A stretch of 6,258 nt of DNA from Chrysiogenales bacterium (GTDB lineage: Bacteria > Acidobacteriota > Aminicenantia > UBA2199). The DNA lies in contig SPCN01000141.1 of NCBI GenBank assembly GCA_004525465.1, forward strand, positions 1-6,258, read 5' to 3'. Position 1 is the stretch's first letter. Each line of letters begins with the position of its first letter. Of this stretch, positions 5,819 through 6,258 are shown piece by piece. The notes beneath the pieces are model-generated. The model saw only the letters and a list, made by a program, of their open reading frames with translations. It was not told where the DNA came from and did not search any database. The position numbers were made by a program, and so were the translations under genes.

Positions 5819-6033
5819 GGTTGAGGTTTCGCCAGTTCGACGCTTTTGATGAAAAATTCCTCGCCGCCGCTCAGTTCGCCGTCCAAAGCAACCTGGTGGC
5901 CGTGGCGGTCGAAGACCGCTTTCCGGTCATTTTTCACCAACCTCCACTCAGCGCGCGAATACTTGCGCAACACGTCCTTGACGCAGGCGCCGGAAAAAAT
6001 CTCGATTGCCTGATCGTTCATTTTTATCTGCAT
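5815..6033 (-). CDS. Small protein with beta-grasp (ThiS/MoaD-like) features
   Basis: The 72-residue product begins MQIKMNDQAIEIFSGACVKD. It reads like the ubiquitin-like beta-grasp fold: an N-terminal beta hairpin (residues 1-14), a short helix (GACVKDVLRKYS, 15-26), further strands (WRLVKNDRKAVFD) and the late turn LDGELSGGEEFFIKSV (50-65). ThiS and MoaD share this order, ending in a turn before the last strand. The C-terminal Gly-Gly needed for adenylation and sulfur transfer is absent (it ends AKPQP), so a sulfur-carrier role is unlikely. The fold is inferred from pattern only. ATG 6033 is preferred over the in-frame ATG at 6108 because AAGGAG (6048-6043) lies 9 nt upstream and the promoter at 6090-6062 falls inside the longer version. 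It is first in the operon, and its stop overlaps the nucleotidase start by 4 nt. Confidence 0.7.
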   Translation of the reverse strand: MQIKMNDQAIEIFSGACVKDVLRKYSRAEWRLVKNDRKAVFDRHGHQVALDGELSGGEEFFIKSVELAKPQP

Positions 6034-6042
6034 GACCTTGTA

Positions 6043-6048
6043 CTCCTT
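6043..6048 (-). promoter_or_regulatory. Ribosome binding site deciding the start of the small beta-grasp-like protein
   Basis: Minus-strand AAGGAG lies 9 nt before ATG 6033. No comparable site precedes the in-frame ATG at 6108, so the short 72-residue form is preferred. Confidence 0.75.
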
Positions 6049-6061
6049 GGCACGAAAAACA

Positions 6062-6090
6062 ATTTTAGAGAAGGTTGGCCGCAATGTCAA
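6062..6090 (-). promoter_or_regulatory. Sigma70-type promoter of the small protein-nucleotidase-tdk operon
   Basis: Minus-strand TTGACA at 6090-6085 and TAAAAT at 6067-6062 are separated by exactly 17 bp. Transcription should start near 6055, giving a leader of about 20 nt that holds the AAGGAG site. Both hexamers and the spacing are identical to the promoter at 369-341 in front of the left-edge membrane protein gene. Confidence 0.8.
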
Positions 6091-6123
6091 GAAAAAGCCC
6101 AAAATCACATGTTCAGCAAAATC

Positions 6124-6215
6124 AACTCATCCCCCTGCCCCTTCTCTTGCGAAGAGAAGGGGAGAAGTTGAAGAATCTGGCCCCTCTCTTGGCAAGAGAG
6201 GGGTTGGGGTGAGTT
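6124..6215. repeat. 92-bp intergenic double-hairpin repeat (REP/MITE-like)
   Basis: The outer ends are inverted: AACTCA at 6124-6129 against TGAGTT at 6210-6215, with C-runs and G-runs just inside. Between them lie two near-perfect hairpins. The first is CCCCTTCTCTT (6138-6148), loop GCG, AAGAGAAGGGG (6152-6162). The second is CCCCTCTCTT (6181-6190), loop GGC, AAGAGAGGGG (6194-6203). A short AGAAGTTGAAGAATC linker joins them. The layout, with CTCACCCC-type ends and CCCTCTC..GAGAGGG stems, resembles an intergenic repeat I recall from many unrelated bacteria. It has no coding capacity. Its right end is 12 bp from the -10 box of the next gene. Confidence 0.85.
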
Positions 6216-6227
6216 TTTTCGTTGTGC

Positions 6228-6233
6228 TATAAT
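6228..6233 (+). promoter_or_regulatory. TATAAT -10 box of the right-edge gene, probably leaderless
   Basis: A perfect TATAAT ends 7 nt before ATG 6241 (spacer CACTCCA), with no ribosome binding site between. The best -35 candidate is TTGGGG at 6204-6209 with an 18-bp spacer. It is weak and lies inside the right end of the double-hairpin repeat. Confidence 0.6.
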
Positions 6234-6240
6234 CACTCCA

Positions 6241-6258
6241 ATGAAACATGAAAAGAAT
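6241..6258 (+). CDS. Start of a plus-strand gene cut off by the right edge
   Basis: Only six codons are visible (MKHEKN), so no function can be given. The call rests on the TATAAT box placed 7 nt upstream, the same spacing as at the yjbQ start, and on the open reading frame reaching the window edge. It would be divergent from the nucleotidase-tdk operon. Confidence 0.45.

Noticed and set aside
6034..6108. N-terminal extension of the small beta-grasp-like protein from ATG 6108
   Set aside because: The promoter (6090-6062) and ribosome binding site (6048-6043) fall within it, so the transcript would start downstream of that ATG.
6032..6232. Plus-strand ORF of 66 codons
   Set aside because: It covers the minus-strand promoter and the double-hairpin repeat; its translation is just the repeat read through.

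Overview
This 6.26 kb window comes from a bacterial chromosome of moderate to high GC content. It carries housekeeping and salvage genes plus unusually repeat-rich intergenic gaps. I see no phage, plasmid, CRISPR, tRNA or rRNA signal. The lineage cannot be fixed from sequence alone. A likely lipoprotein 5'-nucleotidase, an E. coli-like thymidine kinase and the style of the intergenic repeats suggest an uncultured Gram-negative-type bacterium. An Aminicenantes/Acidobacteriota-like or Desulfobacterota-like origin would fit, but that is inference.

Layout from the left. (1) A minus-strand integral membrane protein runs off the left edge. It has a near-consensus promoter (TTGACA, 17 bp, TAAAAT) and a ribosome binding site. 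(2) A 200-bp divergent gap holds two inverted arrays of the hexamer AGTGTT. (3) On the plus strand lies a yjbQ/UPF0047 gene. It begins 7 nt after a perfect TATAAT box, so its mRNA is probably leaderless. A possible 20-codon mini-ORF follows, then an 812-residue membrane protein with a spermidine-synthase-like domain between two groups of transmembrane helices. (4) A 240-bp convergent gap is packed with three different degenerate short-period arrays: inverted octamers, then two unrelated heptamer arrays. (5) A compact minus-strand operon follows, read right to left: a 72-residue small protein with beta-grasp (ThiS/MoaD-like) features, a lipoprotein 5'-nucleotidase/UDP-sugar-hydrolase-family phosphoesterase overlapping it by 4 nt, and thymidine kinase 20 nt further on. 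The operon also has a TTGACA-17-TAAAAT promoter. (6) A 92-bp double-hairpin intergenic repeat lies next to a second TATAAT-N7-ATG start, which opens a plus-strand gene cut off by the right edge.

Functional reading: the operon fits nucleotide salvage. The exported phosphoesterase would release nucleosides from external nucleotides, and thymidine kinase would phosphorylate imported thymidine. The role of the small protein is unknown. The yjbQ gene and the membrane synthase-like gene may be co-transcribed, but no shared pathway is evident.

The most notable points are the contrast between leaderless plus-strand starts and SD-led minus-strand starts, the cluster of 6-, 7- and 8-bp degenerate arrays confined to gaps, and the altered catalytic site of the membrane-embedded aminopropyltransferase-like domain.
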